From: Alteromonas sp. LOR
Lineage (GTDB): Bacteria; Pseudomonadota; Gammaproteobacteria; Enterobacterales; Alteromonadaceae
Assembly: GCF_000753865.1 (NCBI RefSeq)
Contig: NZ_JQFW01000015.1
Span: 429,916-493,915, forward strand
Direction: 5' to 3'
DNA: 64,000 nt
The position numbers and the translations under genes were made by a program. Shown piece by piece: positions 19,258-27,942 of this stretch; the first letter of the stretch is position 1; each line of letters starts with the position of its first letter. The notes beneath the pieces are model-generated. The model had not been told where the DNA came from, searched no databases, and saw only the letters and a list, made by a program, of their open reading frames with translations.

Positions 19258-20216
19258 TGCGTCGGTTAATACCTGTACTTAAAAAAGACGGTGTTGAAAC
19301 TGACCTAATAATGTTGATTAGGACGGTGCTTGCTGCATGCAAAGAAATTTCTTTTCGCGTATCACAGGGCGAACTTGCTGGCGTATTAGGGTCGTCCTTA
19401 AATGAGAATATTCAAGGTGAAGTGCAAAAGAAGCTCGATATTCTGTCTAATCAATTACTCAAAGACATACTGCTTGACGATGATGCGGTGAGAACCATTG
19501 CGTCGGAGGAAGAAGATAGCGTAGTAAGCGGAAACCCAAACGGTAAGTATATTGTTGCCTTCGACCCGCTAGATGGAAGCTCAAATGTTGATGTTAATGG
19601 GCAGATAGGCACTATTTTCACTATCTATGAGGCAAGAGACGATGTGCCCTGCGACAGTGATGAGCAATTCCTGCAGCCTGGCAATCAGCAGGTGTGCGCA
19701 GGGTATGTATTGTATGGCCCTTCTTCGATGCTAGTGATGACCACGGGAGGGCCTACTCGCTGCTACACATTGGATAATACTCACGGTGGATTTTTACTGA
19801 CAAGAGACGCGTTAGAAGTACCAGAAGAAAGTAAAGAGTTTGCAGTCAACATGCTCAACTATCGATACTGGTCTGAATCAGTTAAACGCTTCTTTGACGA
19901 CGTTCTCTATGCATCAGACAATTACGCCGGCAGCTCACTTCGGTGGAATGCTGCTATGGTCGGCGATATTCACAGAGTCTTGTGTAGGGGAGGCGTTTTT
20001 TTATATCCCCAAGATGCAAGGCCGGGGAATCAAAATGGAAAGTTAAGGCTGCTTTATGAAGCAAACCCGCTGGCCTTTTTGGTAGAGCAAGCCAAGGGAA
20101 GCGGGACGGCTAATGGCGAAAGAATATTAGACATACAGCCACAGGGTATTCATCAACGTGTTCCCGTAGCGATGGGCTCTAGCGTGCCAGTTTCTGCTTA
20201 TAACTCGCAAACGTAA
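19257..20216 (+). CDS. fbp: class I fructose-1,6-bisphosphatase
   Basis: A 319-residue class I FBPase that hydrolyses fructose-1,6-bisphosphate to fructose-6-phosphate, the committing step of gluconeogenesis. Metal-binding blocks SEEED (83-87) and DPLDGSSN (103-110) are present, as are SSLRWNAAMVGDIHR and GGVFLYPQD. ATG at 19257 shares its A with the fba stop (TAATG), so the two genes are translationally coupled. An upstream TTG at 19236 in the same frame lies inside fba and is less likely. It closes the plus-strand operon. Feeding C3 units from alginate upward needs exactly aldolase plus FBPase, so the pair makes biochemical sense here. Confidence 0.94.
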   Translation: MRRLIPVLKKDGVETDLIMLIRTVLAACKEISFRVSQGELAGVLGSSLNENIQGEVQKKLDILSNQLLKDILLDDDAVRTIASEEEDSVVSGNPNGKYIVAFDPLDGSSNVDVNGQIGTIFTIYEARDDVPCDSDEQFLQPGNQQVCAGYVLYGPSSMLVMTTGGPTRCYTLDNTHGGFLLTRDALEVPEESKEFAVNMLNYRYWSESVKRFFDDVLYASDNYAGSSLRWNAAMVGDIHRVLCRGGVFLYPQDARPGNQNGKLRLLYEANPLAFLVEQAKGSGTANGERILDIQPQGIHQRVPVAMGSSVPVSAYNSQT

Positions 20217-20680
20217 TAGCTAACCAAACACGGTAGAAATAGAGGTGTAAATGCACGCTTCGGCCTTACCAAAATACGTTGCTAAGCATTAAGGATAAAT
20301 GCTTTTGACCGTTTATTGTGCGATTGCTAAGTGAGTATAAAGGGTATTGTTTGAATGCCCGCGTTAGTAAAATACTGATTATTTCAGTCTTTTGCGTTTT
20401 TTAAGTTGGCTGAAATATGCACCAATTGAAATATTACCAATTGCGTGTATATTGGCGGAAAAAAAATGGCATAATATGCGTTTGCATGCGTACTAAATGG
20501 AGATATCGAACACAACAGTTTAATGATATTTTCTTGTTCATTTTCACTTAGAAAATAGGCAAAATTGGAAATTATGTGTGATGTTCAAGTGAATGTAATC
20601 GTTGGCTACATAATTGACTACACCCAGCGAAGCAGTAAACGTGCTTAAGTATTTAGCAATTATTTTTAAAAGGTTCGACC
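20217..20680. other. 464-base intergenic region before the GntR regulator
   Basis: Non-coding DNA between fbp and the regulator. No hairpin with a T-tract is obvious after fbp, so the operon may read on into gntR. It contains the candidate operator cluster at 20406-20443, and AAAAGG at 20668-20673 before the regulator ATG. Confidence 0.5.
20406..20443. promoter_or_regulatory. candidate operator cluster before gntR
   Basis: TTGGC (20406-20410) faces GCACCAA (20419-20425), and TTACCAATTG follows at 20434-20443, with a second CAATTG at 20423-20428. These are half-sites like those before the lyase and receptor genes, which would allow autoregulation. None is a perfect palindrome. Confidence 0.5.
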
Positions 20681-21418
20681 ATGAAAAACCGTCGCATGTT
20701 CTGGCAAATAGCCGAAAAAATTCAGTCCCTAATTGAATCTGGATTATACCCTCCTGGAAGTAGACTACCTCCAGAGCGAGAACTTGCGGAATCCTTTAAC
20801 GTGAGTCGGCCAACTATTCGTGAGGCGATCATTGCACTAGAAGTTCTCCAGCTTGTCGAAGTGAAAACAAGCTCTGGTGTTTACGTGCTTGATAAGCCCA
20901 AAAATAACCATGATGCACCGGCAGAAAAAATAAGTGCTTTTGAGCTAACTCAAGCCCGTGCTCTCGTTGAAGGTGAGGCGGCAGCGTTAGCTGCACTGTC
21001 AATCTCCGATGAAGAACTTAAAGCACTGGCAGCAACCCTTGATGCCATGGAGTCGGGTATAGAGGCGGAAAAAGCCGACCGTGAATTTCATATCATTATT
21101 TCAAAAGCAACGCGTAACAAAGCCATTTTGCTTGCAGTGAATAAATTTTGGTCGTTGAGAGATTCTCAGCCGCAGATCACACAGGCCTATAGTAATGTTT
21201 GCAGTCAGTCAGACAGAGACAGATTGGAAGAACATACTAAAATTTACCAGAGCCTAAAAGAGCGTAACTCACAAGCAGCCCGCGCTGCCATGCATGCGCA
21301 TTTTAACAGGCTTATTAATGCATTGTTCGAAGCGAGCGAGGCACAGGCTCTAGAAGAGGTTCGTAAAAAGACGAGTCAGACAAGAGACTTGTATTCGCTA
21401 AGTCATCTGCGCAACTAA
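20681..21418 (+). CDS. GntR-family (FadR/FCD subfamily) transcriptional regulator, alginate locus
   Basis: A 245-residue regulator with an N-terminal winged helix (about 5-75: YPPGSRLPPERELAESFNVSRPTIREAIIALE, shown here in two joined blocks SRLPPEREL and SRPTIREAI) and a C-terminal FCD ligand domain (about 85-225). The FCD domain has the helical ARALVEGEAAALAA start and the metal-type residues D101-like/H in REFHIIISKAT and HAHFNRLI. FadR-subfamily proteins with FCD domains usually repress uronate or organic-acid genes and release DNA on binding an intermediate; UxuR and ExuR are the closest named types. KDG or DEH is the likely effector (inference). It is the only regulator in the locus, and the TGGT-N3-ACCA motif before the alginate genes is of the class this subfamily binds. 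Confidence 0.9.
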   Translation: MKNRRMFWQIAEKIQSLIESGLYPPGSRLPPERELAESFNVSRPTIREAIIALEVLQLVEVKTSSGVYVLDKPKNNHDAPAEKISAFELTQARALVEGEAAALAALSISDEELKALAATLDAMESGIEAEKADREFHIIISKATRNKAILLAVNKFWSLRDSQPQITQAYSNVCSQSDRDRLEEHTKIYQSLKERNSQAARAAMHAHFNRLINALFEASEAQALEEVRKKTSQTRDLYSLSHLRN

Positions 21419-21460
21419 ATCAACACGCCCCCAACGCGCCTCTAACATGCAAAAATAAAA

Positions 21461-21495
21461 AAACCTACTATGCAGCGCCTCGCATAGTAGGTTTT
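21461..21495. terminator. bidirectional terminator between gntR and the PL7 lipoprotein gene
   Basis: ACCTACTATGC (21463-21473) pairs perfectly with GCATAGTAGGT (21482-21492), with TTTT after and an A-rich run before. It serves gntR on the plus strand and the convergent lyase on the minus strand. Confidence 0.9.
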
Positions 21496-21527
21496 AGATA
21501 TCCCTTGTAAACTTCCCTTTCTAATAG

Positions 21528-22961
21528 CTACTCGCTGTCTGCGTAGTTGTCGTGGCTGTTTTTGATAGAGTAGAACGTGACTCTCGCTCGCTCATCATTG
21601 TTGCTTGAGTTATTAACATGATAGACGCCGACCTTAAAATACATATATTGGTCTGCTTCGTCATAACGACTTCCCGTCATATCGTACGTACTCACTACAT
21701 CTGCTTTACCTTCTCTAGAGATGGTTACGAACAGGGTGTTGCCAAGCACTTCAATGGTGTAGCTGAAAGGCTCGTTAAGGGCTATGCCGTCACTGGGGTT
21801 ACTCGCTGTACTACTTCTAGACCCAATCATTTCAATCCAGTCTTCGCTCTTCTCCATGGAGCCATCAGCGCTGGCACGCTTTTCGTGAGCATAATAAATA
21901 GCGCCCTTGCCATTGTTAGGCAGCTTGCGGTAATACAGCCTTACAGGTTCGTCATCATTAGCATGAATTTGGCCGATAATGACTCTGCCAATCTGATAAT
22001 TTTCACCCGTTGTACTCACTTCATTGACAGCTAGAGACACGTTAAGTTTACCGTCAACACCGCCCGCTGCTGTTTGTGCACTTTGCGGTGCAGAGCTAAA
22101 TACCCAATTGTTTTTATTTACGCCCTGAGTGCTAATGCTTTTATTTCCCCGTCTTAGCATTTCTCTAAGCTCAACTCGCACGTAGCTGGTGTTTTGAGAG
22201 GTCTTAAAGCCATAGGCTGGTGAGCGCATTACAATGCCTGCATCATCACTGGCATAGAAGTATTCTGAGTTGGTGTATCCATCGGCCAGTTCGTTCTCAT
22301 AAATACTGTCTGATGTTCCAGATCCGTCCTCGTCGGTAGGCACGCTCACATACCAATCGAGTAGTTCAATACCTACTTCATTGGGAAATACGTCGACAAT
22401 TTCTCCGTCTCCTGCTTCGCAGTTAAATGCATCAACTTCTACGATTGCAGTTTCATCGTTTTCTGAGTTTCCAGAACCCGTGATGCGAAGAAAATTCGCG
22501 GTTGTTGGCTCTTCAAAGCTGATAAGTTCAAAGCCTGAATGTCGACCGCTAGAGCTTTCATTGCTCAGTATGGTGCTCCAATCGTTGCCACCTGACGAAC
22601 CTTCAACTGAGAAGCGATATGTACGCTCACTGCCTTTAAACCATTTAATTTGAAGGCTGCCTACCTGTCGCTCCTGACCAAAACCAAGAGTCAGCGATTC
22701 GTTACTAAAGTTACTTTGCCATCTCGATGCGCTAGTTGTATCGTTATCGACAGCGTTGCTTGCCCCGAAGCTATCGCTAGATGCACTATCATCTGCAGAT
22801 ACGTTAATTGGCAGTGAAGTGGTGGAACATGTTTGACCGGTCGTGGGGGGCGGGGAAGGCACCTGCTCAGGCACCGACTCGCTAACTGGCTGGGATTGTG
22901 AGCCAGAGCCGCCACAGGCTGTAAGCGTTAAAAGGGTACACAATAGGTATAAGCTACGCAT
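21528..22961 (-). CDS. CBM32-PL7 alginate lyase, lipoprotein
   Basis: A 477-residue surface lyase. The start at 22961 gives a lipoprotein signal with lipobox LTAC (C16) followed by GGSGS, which favours the outer membrane. A Ser/Pro-rich linker leads to an F5/8 type C (CBM32-like) domain at about 45-181 (SRWQSNF, FLRITGSGN), then a PL7 domain at about 195-477 with the three family motifs RVELREM (262-268), QIH (331-333) and YFKVGVYHVN (441-450). These include the catalytic Arg, Gln, His and Tyr. The isoleucine of QIH is often linked with activity on G-containing blocks. The 20-residue longer frame from 23021 overlaps a strong hairpin (22992-23030) and is rejected. Being tethered and carrying a binding domain, it likely makes the first cuts in extracellular alginate. 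Confidence 0.92.
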   Translation of the reverse strand: MRSLYLLCTLLTLTACGGSGSQSQPVSESVPEQVPSPPPTTGQTCSTTSLPINVSADDSASSDSFGASNAVDNDTTSASRWQSNFSNESLTLGFGQERQVGSLQIKWFKGSERTYRFSVEGSSGGNDWSTILSNESSSGRHSGFELISFEEPTTANFLRITGSGNSENDETAIVEVDAFNCEAGDGEIVDVFPNEVGIELLDWYVSVPTDEDGSGTSDSIYENELADGYTNSEYFYASDDAGIVMRSPAYGFKTSQNTSYVRVELREMLRRGNKSISTQGVNKNNWVFSSAPQSAQTAAGGVDGKLNVSLAVNEVSTTGENYQIGRVIIGQIHANDDEPVRLYYRKLPNNGKGAIYYAHEKRASADGSMEKSEDWIEMIGSRSSTASNPSDGIALNEPFSYTIEVLGNTLFVTISREGKADVVSTYDMTGSRYDEADQYMYFKVGVYHVNNSSNNDERARVTFYSIKNSHDNYADSE

Positions 22962-22984
22962 AAAATATTGCTCTTTAAATGTAA

Positions 22985-23030
22985 AAAATAAAGCGCAGAG
23001 AGAAGGTAGGGCTACCTTCATGTCTGCGCT
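22985..23030 (-). terminator. hairpin with T-rich tail after TonB receptor 2
   Basis: AGCGCAGA (22992-22999) pairs with TCTGCGCT (23023-23030), and AAGGTAG with CTACCTT inside. On the minus strand it ends in TTTATTTTTT. It lies between the receptor stop (23103) and the start of the PL7 lipoprotein gene, so it could terminate receptor mRNA or attenuate read-through into the lyase. Confidence 0.75.
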
Positions 23031-23102
23031 CTTTGCATTGACAGGGTTGATCTATTTGCAAAGCTACTAGCACTTACAAGATGACTAGCGCTTGCAATGG
23101 TG

Positions 23103-26100
23103 TTAGTACTTGAATTCAACGCCTGCAAAAACACGTGGGCCATAAACATTAATTTCTGCGAAATTATCACGTGAAGGTCGATACTGTCTTTTCGGGTCGT
23201 CAAACAGGTTGATGGCCTCGAGTCTGAATTTCCAGTTGCTATTTAAGCGATATGACAAACGAGCCTCGAAAATTTCGGTATCGTCTACATAACGCACGGC
23301 GCTCGGTGTGCTTAAGAATTGCTGGAAGTAATTACTACGATATTTGTAATTTATCGCCACATTAAAGTTCTCATATTCATAGTAAACCTGAGTGGAAAGC
23401 ACGTGCTCAGAGAAACCAAATAAATTCGCCGGTGGTACAATACCGAAACGCTGCTCAAGTTCACCCGTGCTTGAATTAATCACAACTGAGGTACCAAAGC
23501 TTTCATCTTCAAACTCAAAGTTTGAATCTGCGTAGTTATAGCTCACCTTAAAGCCAAAGCCATTTAACCAGCTGTCTAAATAAGAGAACGAGTGTGTGGC
23601 GGTAAGCTCTAGACCATAAATTTGGCTTGAGTCGTCACTTGTCTGAGGGGTAGTTACAATGGTATCCACTGACTCGCCATCAATTTCAAATGATTCAGTT
23701 TGCGACGTATTCGAGAAACCACCGTCGAAGGTTTTATAGTAAAGGCCAAATGCCAATACGGTGTCTTCATTAGGGTAGTATTCAACTGCAGCGTCTAGGT
23801 TCCATGACATAAACGGGTCTAACAGTGGGTTACCAACTGCAACTGCACGGCCTACCGCATCTGACAAGTTACCTGTGACTACTTCGTCATCTATTCCGGT
23901 AAAGCTTCGACCGAATCCTAAGTCAGATGGATCTGGGCGAGATAGTCCCCGATACAGACCGCCACGTACAAGAATGTCATCACGGACATCTACAATAACG
24001 TTTACACTTGGCAATAGTTCGGTGTAACTACCGCCGCCTTCTACCTGTTCTAGGTCTCCTTCGACAGGGCTTATTGCAGTAATAATGCCGTCAAAGTCTC
24101 GCTCAGCCGTAAGCGGGCCGCGATATGAAATTGAGGTTACGTCAGTCTTAACTACACGAAGACCAAAGTTGCCTCGCACACCATAATCACCAATGAAGGT
24201 GTCATAATCGGCCTGAAGGTAGGCAGCGATTGTGTCTTCTTCCATATCAACAGCGGCGATATCGCGGGCATCGGCTTCGTCATTGGTAGGCATTGAGTTT
24301 GCGATAGTGCGGATATCACCGTTTTCCAGCGTCAACGAGCTAAGAAGGTTTTCTGCTAAGCAGATAGGGTCAAACGTGGCAAAAGAATTGCCCGTACCGT
24401 TTGCTAGCACATTGCCATCGCTATCCACATTGGTAAATAAAGGTGCACCGCCGGTTTCGTTGTCAAGAAAGCCTGACTCAGGAAATACCGTATTACGACA
24501 TGCTATGTTTGCCGCCGCTGCAGCTTCGTTACTGAAGGTTAATTCTGTTCTGTTGTTGGTGCCGCTTCCGCCGGGAACACTTGCGTATTCAAGTTTAGAG
24601 ACTCGTAAGCCACCTTTCAATCCCACAATAAATTCTGAGTCAGGTATATAGTCAAAGTCTAAGCGGGCAGCATTAACGTCGTTGAAACGAGACTGATTGA
24701 GATCAAGGCGAGTTCGTGCTTGATCTGCAAAGGCAGCGTGATAATTTACGTCAAAGTTTTGTAGTGTCCAGGTTGGTACTAACGAACCATTGTTAAAGAT
24801 TTGCGCTGCGGTAAGCACTTCACCATTGCTGTCTGCACCTTCAACGTTATTTTGATAGATATCTCTGTTTTCAGATTGAAGTCGAGTTTGAATAATGGTT
24901 TCTACCCGCTCTGTTTGCGAAGCGGCGTAGTCAAACATCACTTTTAATCTATCGTTAACGGTATATTTAATATTAATACCGCCGCCATTGTATTTCTCAC
25001 CGCGTTCAGCATATTGGCTATTCGTTTCGATATTTTGAAGTGCAGTAAATTGACGAAGTGCGCCGTTTTCGGTGGCCACCAAATTAAACGGTAATCTTTC
25101 CGATTCAGGGGTGTTAAAACCGTCTATGTGGTTTGCCTCTGCAAACACTAAGTCGTTACGAATTTCGCTGAAGTCGCGGTTTGAATACTGATAGTCGGCA
25201 TTTATTTCTAGTTTATCGTTAGGTTGCCACTGCACAGCGCCAAACACTGACTCACGGGTGTCGTCAGTAATATTTTGTCTAAAAGAGTTTTGAGAGCGAG
25301 AGAATACAAAGGGTGTGTTGGCATCAGGGGCGTTGCCACTTTCGTCGGCTACAAGGTCAAGGGCGCCACCACCGTCTTCACAATCAACTCGGCCTTGGTT
25401 AATTCCGCCATCAAACCCTGGCGCAATGCGACAAGCGTTCCACGAGGTGCCCGTGCGTGCCTCTTGCTCGGGGTTACTTTTGGTGTCCCGCTGTAAACCA
25501 ATTGAGAAGCCAAAATCACCTAGCGAGTCAGTTTCAATTTGATCGACAAAGCTGGTGGTAATTCGATGTCCAAAATCGCTTACTGGATCTTCCAAGTCGT
25601 AATTGTCAGGGTTCATGTTACCTTTATAAGACAATTGAAAACGGCGCTTTCCGTAGTCTAAAGGTCTGATGGTATCGAGGTGTATTTGCCCAGAAACACC
25701 ACCTTCAATTAATTCAGCAGATTGGGTTTTGTATATCGCAACTTTGTTAAACAACTCTGATGGAAACTGAGAAAAGTTAACAGATCGGTCACCACTGCCG
25801 TTAGCAGCTTCACGCCCATTCATTACCGTGCTTCCTAGATATGGACCTAAACCTCGAATTGATATTTCCGTTGCACCGCCTTGTTCTCTGTGAGAAGAGG
25901 CGCCGGTTAGGGTTTCTAACGCTTCACCAATAGACAAGGCCGGAAGATCGCCAATATCGTCTGCTGATATACCGTCGACAATTTCGGTAGATTCTCGCTT
26001 TATTGATATTGAGCTCTGGATTGTTTGGCGAATCCCTCGAACTTCAATAACTTCAGTTTCTTCAGCAGATTCACCTTCGCTTTCTTGCGAATAGGCAAAT

Positions 26101-26219
26101 AAGGGAGCCATTGTCATAGGTGCGCATATTACACCAGCAACGAGCGAGGGGCGGTAGGCTTTGCGTATCGCTTGCAATACTTGGCTTAGTCTTGTTTCTT
26201 GTTTTGATTCAGTGTGCAT
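23103..26219 (-). CDS. TonB-dependent outer-membrane receptor 2, alginate locus
   Basis: A receptor of about 1038 residues. From the chosen start (MHTESKQETRL) there is a polar N-terminal stretch, a hydrophobic segment, and SYSQ-like processing near FAYSQ (about residue 45). Next come the TonB-box-like EVIEVRGIRQ, the plug (about 65-190: ISADDIGDLPALSIGEALE, EISIRGLG, GVSGQIHLDTIRPL) and a long barrel ending in VFAGVEFKY. The frame is open up to TTG at 26333, but that codon lies inside an operator-like TTACCAA, so I prefer 26219 (or ATG 26234); neither has a strong Shine-Dalgarno. It is flanked on both sides by PL7 genes on the same strand. It is inferred to import alginate oligomers; transport itself is not shown by sequence. 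Confidence 0.88.
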   Translation of the reverse strand: MHTESKQETRLSQVLQAIRKAYRPSLVAGVICAPMTMAPLFAYSQESEGESAEETEVIEVRGIRQTIQSSISIKRESTEIVDGISADDIGDLPALSIGEALETLTGASSHREQGGATEISIRGLGPYLGSTVMNGREAANGSGDRSVNFSQFPSELFNKVAIYKTQSAELIEGGVSGQIHLDTIRPLDYGKRRFQLSYKGNMNPDNYDLEDPVSDFGHRITTSFVDQIETDSLGDFGFSIGLQRDTKSNPEQEARTGTSWNACRIAPGFDGGINQGRVDCEDGGGALDLVADESGNAPDANTPFVFSRSQNSFRQNITDDTRESVFGAVQWQPNDKLEINADYQYSNRDFSEIRNDLVFAEANHIDGFNTPESERLPFNLVATENGALRQFTALQNIETNSQYAERGEKYNGGGINIKYTVNDRLKVMFDYAASQTERVETIIQTRLQSENRDIYQNNVEGADSNGEVLTAAQIFNNGSLVPTWTLQNFDVNYHAAFADQARTRLDLNQSRFNDVNAARLDFDYIPDSEFIVGLKGGLRVSKLEYASVPGGSGTNNRTELTFSNEAAAAANIACRNTVFPESGFLDNETGGAPLFTNVDSDGNVLANGTGNSFATFDPICLAENLLSSLTLENGDIRTIANSMPTNDEADARDIAAVDMEEDTIAAYLQADYDTFIGDYGVRGNFGLRVVKTDVTSISYRGPLTAERDFDGIITAISPVEGDLEQVEGGGSYTELLPSVNVIVDVRDDILVRGGLYRGLSRPDPSDLGFGRSFTGIDDEVVTGNLSDAVGRAVAVGNPLLDPFMSWNLDAAVEYYPNEDTVLAFGLYYKTFDGGFSNTSQTESFEIDGESVDTIVTTPQTSDDSSQIYGLELTATHSFSYLDSWLNGFGFKVSYNYADSNFEFEDESFGTSVVINSSTGELEQRFGIVPPANLFGFSEHVLSTQVYYEYENFNVAINYKYRSNYFQQFLSTPSAVRYVDDTEIFEARLSYRLNSNWKFRLEAINLFDDPKRQYRPSRDNFAEINVYGPRVFAGVEFKY

Positions 26220-26327
26220 AAATGTGATGTCCATTAAAGTTTCAACTACCAAATTTGAGTAAGGCGTTCCTTGTGACTCCATGCTGTCCATATACCAGAA
26301 AAGAGGGTAACTAGCGCTATTGTTTGT

Positions 26328-26397
26328 TACCAAAATTAACGGTAATTGTTACCAACTCTATTCTTTTGTTTACATATTGGCAATAACATTTGGTAAA
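26328..26397. promoter_or_regulatory. candidate operator cluster before TonB receptor 2
   Basis: TTACCAA occurs at 26328-26334 and 26349-26355 and TTGGTAA at 26390-26396, with a palindromic GGTAATTGTTACC at 26341-26353. At least three half-sites in 70 bases lie between the PL7 stop and the receptor start, which suggests that the receptor has its own regulated promoter. Confidence 0.6.
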
Positions 26398-26494
26398 TAT
26401 TTATAATTCTGTTTAGCGTTACCGTTCTAACGACGGTGTAATATAAGGCTCGTTATTACAATTTTTAATGACTGTATTCTTAGTGCCAGTATTG

Positions 26495-27559
26495 CTATTT
26501 TCTATCAACTGGCGGTGTACTTTCACTCAATGTAAGCTTGGAGAAGCTCACTCTGGCAAAGTCTCCATTCGCTTCATCTTCTTCCCAGTTTCCTGTGCCT
26601 AAACAGGCTGGATACCAAAACCCTGCTTTTTCGCTTGTACTGCATTGGTTGTATGCACCAGCTTTAAAGTAGTTCCAGTCGAGGGTGTAACCATAGGGGT
26701 GATCGAACTTATCAAGCTCACCATAAGCATCCACTGCATTGGCCAAGTTAATCTCATACTTCACCGTTTCGTGGCCCTCAGCTTCAAAAGTCAGATACAT
26801 ACTGTCTTCGTGAACATTGACGGTATAAGACATTTCATCACCCAGTGCGATGCCCTCACTACCCGGGTCGGCAGGCTCTTTCCAAGTATTCCCCCAAACT
26901 GGATAGGCAATGTCGGTCCTATTCGGGTCGTCTTTAGGAAGGTTGCGCTCGTAAGTCCAAAACACTGAGCCCGCTTCGTGCTGTGGCCACTTTTTATAAT
27001 AAATCTTCAAAGGCTCATTGCCCCAGCCGAAACCCTGCACTTTTTTATCCCACTTGGTAGCGTGGATCTGACCAATTACAACGGAGAACGCGGGGGGTCT
27101 ATCAGGGTACTTGGCTCTTTTTGCTACGTGCTCTACTTTCAGTGTGGCTTCCATTTTTCCACCAATGCTGGCGAATCGTTTTGCAATAGGGTTACTTGCC
27201 ACCGTAAAACTGTTTTTTGGCGATTGGGTTTTAATGCGGCCATCGTCACCTTTGAGCATCTGACGAAGTTCGCTGCGAGTATTTGTCGAATTCTTGGTCG
27301 TTAGCGCCTTATTAGGCGCAGTAAAGACCATGTTGCCTTCATCATCAAGATAGAAAAAGTCAGGGTGATGAAAGCCTTGTAAGTCTTCTACAGAGATATT
27401 ATCAACCTTTCCATCGTTATTATCATCTACAGGAAGCGTGATGTACCAGTGAGAAAGATCAAATCGCTCTGACGGTGCGTCGACAGCTACTCCTTGGCTT
27501 GAAAATAAGACAAAGCTTGAAAAGAGTAACGTCGTCATTTTTTTAGGTCGTATTTGCAT
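26495..27559 (-). CDS. secreted PL7 alginate lyase
   Basis: A 354-residue single-domain PL7 lyase. It has a signal peptide (M1 or M8 start, hydrophobic TTLLFSSFVLFSS, cleavage near GVA-VDA) and no lipobox. The three PL7 motifs are clear: RSELRQM (95-101), QIH (164-166) and YFKAGAYNQ (297-305). It is larger than the ~230-residue minimal PL7 fold because of insertions around 145-235. Unlike the CBM32-PL7 at 21528, it has no binding module, so the two lyases probably differ in location, one tethered and one soluble in periplasm or medium. It is transcribed divergently from the lipoprotein gene at 27943, across a region full of the shared motif. Confidence 0.92.
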   Translation of the reverse strand: MQIRPKKMTTLLFSSFVLFSSQGVAVDAPSERFDLSHWYITLPVDDNNDGKVDNISVEDLQGFHHPDFFYLDDEGNMVFTAPNKALTTKNSTNTRSELRQMLKGDDGRIKTQSPKNSFTVASNPIAKRFASIGGKMEATLKVEHVAKRAKYPDRPPAFSVVIGQIHATKWDKKVQGFGWGNEPLKIYYKKWPQHEAGSVFWTYERNLPKDDPNRTDIAYPVWGNTWKEPADPGSEGIALGDEMSYTVNVHEDSMYLTFEAEGHETVKYEINLANAVDAYGELDKFDHPYGYTLDWNYFKAGAYNQCSTSEKAGFWYPACLGTGNWEEDEANGDFARVSFSKLTLSESTPPVDRK

Positions 27560-27614
27560 AACGAAGTTTTCACATGTTGTTCACTTTGTTTCGCATATTA
27601 ACAAACCAAATAAA

Positions 27615-27645
27615 TTTACCAATAATTATTTTTTGACAAACCAAT
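27615..27645. promoter_or_regulatory. candidate operator half-sites before the secreted PL7 gene
   Basis: TTTACCAATAATT starts at about 27616 and TTGACAAACCAATT at about 27632. On the minus strand they read ATTGGTTTGTCAA and TTATTGGTAAA. They lie about 60-85 bases before the lyase start. A match to the locus motif, imperfect as a palindrome. Confidence 0.5.
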
Positions 27646-27834
27646 TTTTCAAGTGGAAGTGATTTTAAAGCTTATTCGATTAAGCTCTTTGAATACAAGG
27701 AGTGCACGCCTACGCTTTGTAAGAGTGCTATACGCAAAATTAATTTTTGGACTTGACCACCTGATAACGCTTGAAAGACTATTTGTTAATTTTTTGTATT
27801 TAATTATGGAATATGGTGAGGGATTGTGATTACA

Positions 27835-27877
27835 TACCAAAAAATAAATTGGTAATAATTAAGCTTTTTGTTGGTAA
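27835..27877. promoter_or_regulatory. candidate operator cluster before the duplicated-module lipoprotein gene
   Basis: TACCAA (27835-27840) faces TTGGTA (27849-27854), and another TTGGTAA lies at 27871-27877. The gene starts at 27943, so these sites are within promoter distance. The same half-sites precede the other regulated genes of the locus. Confidence 0.55.
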
Positions 27878-27942
27878 GGTTTTATTTTTCAGCCTTCACA
27901 ATGGTCAAGCATGGGTTTAAAAAAGGAAATAGGTGAACCGTG

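Larger units (their letters stand above)
27560..27942. other. 383-base divergent regulatory region, PL7 / lipoprotein
   Basis: A very AT-rich region between two divergent alginate-locus genes. It holds two motif clusters (27615-27645 towards the lyase, 27835-27877 towards the lipoprotein). No credible gene: a 63-codon minus-strand frame at 27649-27840 has no ribosome-binding site and a skewed composition. Confidence 0.6.

Noticed and set aside
22962..23021. Longer start for the PL7 lipoprotein
   Set aside because: It would put 20 residues before the lipoprotein signal and overlap a strong hairpin.
26220..26333. Longer start (TTG 26333) for TonB receptor 2
   Set aside because: The TTG lies inside a motif half-site (TTACCAA, 26328-26334), and the added residues do not look like a signal peptide.
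27649..27840. 63-codon minus-strand frame in the divergent region
   Set aside because: It lies in a regulatory AT-rich region, has no Shine-Dalgarno and no family features.
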